Assembly: GCA_025774865.1 (NCBI GenBank)
Contig: JALGZO010000434.1
Location: 1 to 8,302 of the forward strand
Source of the DNA: a bacterium
GTDB taxonomy: Bacteria; ARS69
Length of the DNA stretch: 8,302 nucleotides
Direction: 5' to 3'
Part shown: piece after piece, positions 6,941 through 8,302 of the stretch
Position numbering within the stretch: position 1 is the first letter of the stretch
Layout of the letters: each line of letters opens with the position of its first letter
Made by a program: the position numbers and the translations under genes
The notes under the pieces: generated by a model
The model's input: only the letters and a program-made list of their open reading frames with translations
Databases searched by the model: none
What the model was told of the DNA's origin: nothing

Positions 6941-8302
6941 GTGGAGCACGTCCCCGCGGATCCCTCCCTGCACGGACTGAGAGAGCTCTTCCCCAGCGAA
7001 GGCGCCCCGGGATTCGTCGCCCGCGCCGCAGAAGAACTGTTCCAGGAGCCCGTGGACGAGCGAGACGGGAAGCCGGTCTACGCGCGCTACTGGCCGGGCC
7101 GGCGCTGCGTGGTGCTCTGGTCCTTTCCCGGAGCGGACGCGCCTCGGCTCGTGTCCGGCACGCTCTTCTCGGACGGGCGCGGCGCGAGAACGGTAGAGCG
7201 CTCGGCGTTCCGGCGCCTCCTGCAGTCGGCGCAGGACCGTCACGGCCCCGATCGCTCTTTCCACCGCTTCCTTCCCGACCATCGGGTTCTCCTCATGGCG
7301 TTTCCATTGGACGGTCGGCTCCGCGGTCTTCCTGCCGCGGACTCGAAGGAATGGATCCGGAGCGTGCTCTGCCCCGCGGTGGGTCTGGAGCCGGCGTCGA
7401 TCACGCGCATCGAGCACCAGGCGCTGAACTTCAAGCCCTGGAGACGGTGTGTCTTCCGGTACCGCGTGCACCGACCCGAGGGAGCGAGCGGGTTCTTCGC
7501 CAAGGTCTTTCGCGATGACCGCGGCGCGGTCCTCTTCGATCGCGCCCTCGCCGTCCACCGGCATCTGGCCGCGGCGGACCGGGGGTGGGACACGCCCCGG
7601 CCGGTGTCGTATCTCCCCGAGGAGAAGATCGTCGTGTTCGAAGAGCTGTGCGATGCGGAGGAGGTCAGCGACCTTCTGCACGACGCGGGCCGTGAGTCGC
7701 GAGCCAGAGACCGGCTGATCGATGGGTTCGAGCGGGCGGGGAGCGTGGCCGGGGAGCTCCGCGAGGCCAAGCTCGAAGACCTTCCGCGCGTTCCGCCCCA
7801 CGCGGTGCTGGCCAGTTTGCGAAAGAGAGCGGAGAACATCGAAAGGGTCGAGCCCGAGTTCGCCTTCACGGTGGAGCGGGAGCTCGATCGTCTCGGTGCC
7901 GAGGTCGAGCGTCGGGAGCCCGAGCCGTTGGTTCCGGCGCACGCGGCCTACCGCCACGATCAGCTTCTTCTTCGCGGGAACCGGCTCGCCGTTCTCGACC
8001 TCGACGGTCTGTGTCTCTCGGGTACGAGCGCGGACGCCGGACACTTTCTGGGATTCCTGGACATGGCTCGCATTCGGCGTCCCCGCAAGCGTGACCTTCT
8101 CGCCGTCTGCGAGGATGCCTTCGTGCGGGGACTTCGAAGCGGGAACGATCGGTCTCTCGAGTGGCTGAGCTGGTACCGGGCGGCGGCGCAAATCAAGAAA
8201 GCCGTCCGGAGCTTCCTCTCCCTGGACTCCAAGTGGCGCTCGGCCGCGGCGGCGCTGGACGAGGGGCTCGTCGAAGCAACGCTCGGCTGCGCTGGGAGCC
8301 CG
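6941..8302 (+). CDS. Aminoglycoside phosphotransferase/choline-kinase-fold protein, possible pseudokinase (3' end outside window)
   Basis: A reading frame of 454 codons, open to the last base, starting at a GTG eight bases after the exporter stop. An in-frame stop at 6893 and the lack of other ATG/GTG/TTG codons fix this start unless CTG 6929 is used; the ribosome-binding site is weak. Residues 159-257 look like an APH-family N-lobe: NFKPWRRCVFRYRV, Lys188 in FFAKVF (the expected ATP-binding lysine) and hinge VVFEELCDAEEVSDLL. The C-lobe motif region is HAAYRHDQLLL at 334-344, then VLDLDGLCLSG at 351-361. Compared with the family pattern HGDxxxxN, the catalytic Asp is Ala336 and the Asn is Gln341, while the metal-binding DLD (353-355) is kept. 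Residues 50-122 resemble 164-236 without gaps, suggesting a duplicated, degenerate N-lobe. It may phosphorylate a small molecule or be a non-catalytic binder. The fold call is fairly secure; the substrate is unknown. Confidence 0.78.
   Translation, partial: MEHVPADPSLHGLRELFPSEGAPGFVARAAEELFQEPVDERDGKPVYARYWPGRRCVVLWSFPGADAPRLVSGTLFSDGRGARTVERSAFRRLLQSAQDRHGPDRSFHRFLPDHRVLLMAFPLDGRLRGLPAADSKEWIRSVLCPAVGLEPASITRIEHQALNFKPWRRCVFRYRVHRPEGASGFFAKVFRDDRGAVLFDRALAVHRHLAAADRGWDTPRPVSYLPEEKIVVFEELCDAEEVSDLLHDAGRESRARDRLIDGFERAGSVAGELREAKLEDLPRVPPHAVLASLRKRAENIERVEPEFAFTVERELDRLGAEVERREPEPLVPAHAAYRHDQLLLRGNRLAVLDLDGLCLSGTSADAGHFLGFLDMARIRRPRKRDLLAVCEDAFVRGLRSGNDRSLEWLSWYRAAAQIKKAVRSFLSLDSKWRSAAAALDEGLVEATLGCAGSP

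Larger units (their letters stand above)
2..8302 (+). other. Probable single operon: tripartite efflux pump, ABC exporter and kinase-like protein
   Basis: All six genes read the same way with junctions of -20, 0, -4, +10 and +8 nt. I see no gap large enough for a promoter and no hairpin followed by a T-run. Stop-start contacts (TAGATG at 3138-3143 and ATGA at 3890-3893) point to translational coupling in the pump genes. The operon promoter must lie left of the window, and its end right of the window. No stretch of 300 bases lacks a gene. Confidence 0.75.

Noticed and set aside
6892-7518. 208-codon + strand frame starting inside the exporter end
   Set aside because: It is an Arg/Pro/Gly/Ser-rich shadow of the kinase-like gene in another frame, with no family motif.
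6848-8191. 447-codon open frame on the - strand
   Set aside because: It lies opposite the kinase-like gene, which has recognisable APH-family motifs, an internal repeat and operon spacing. The antisense product is Arg/Pro/Glu-rich with no recognisable domain; such frames are common opposite GC-rich genes.

Overview
The window reads as one dense, co-directional gene cluster on the + strand of a high-GC, double-membraned (Gram-negative-type) bacterium. The outer-membrane TolC-family channel and the periplasmic adaptor require two membranes. Strong G/C preference at third codon positions, TTG/GTG starts and nearly zero intergenic space fit a GC-rich lineage such as Myxococcota, Acidobacteriota, Gemmatimonadota or a related uncultured group. 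I cannot assign the organism more closely from this sequence. I see no tRNA, rRNA, CRISPR array, insertion sequence or phage gene.

Layout: (1) 2-1606, a TolC/OEP-family outer-membrane efflux protein whose reading frame is still open at the left edge, so its signal peptide is probably outside the window. (2) 1587-3140, an HlyD/MacA-type membrane-anchored adaptor. (3) 3141-3893, a MacB/LolD-type ABC ATPase. (4) 3890-5125, the matching MacB/FtsX-type permease with four membrane segments. (5) 5136-6932, a complete MsbA-like half-transporter with membrane domain and ATPase fused. (6) 6941 to the right edge, an aminoglycoside-phosphotransferase/choline-kinase-fold protein that is still open at the window end. 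Junctions are -20, 0, -4, +10 and +8 nt, so the six genes very probably form one operon with translational coupling. I see no internal promoter or rho-independent terminator.

Function: genes 1-4 make a complete tripartite efflux pump of MacA-MacB-TolC type with the MacB ATPase and permease on separate polypeptides. It would move a substrate from the periplasm or outer leaflet of the inner membrane to the outside. Gene 5 would flip or export a lipid-like or amphipathic substrate across the inner membrane, so the two transporters could act in series on one compound. That link is inference from gene order only.

The most unusual gene is the last one. Its kinase fold lacks the catalytic aspartate of the HGD motif (it reads HAA), and its N-terminal third appears to be a second, degenerate copy of the kinase N-lobe, aligning without gaps at a constant 114-residue offset. 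Between genes 5 and 6 there are two mutually exclusive hairpins, one of which hides a perfect AGGAGG.
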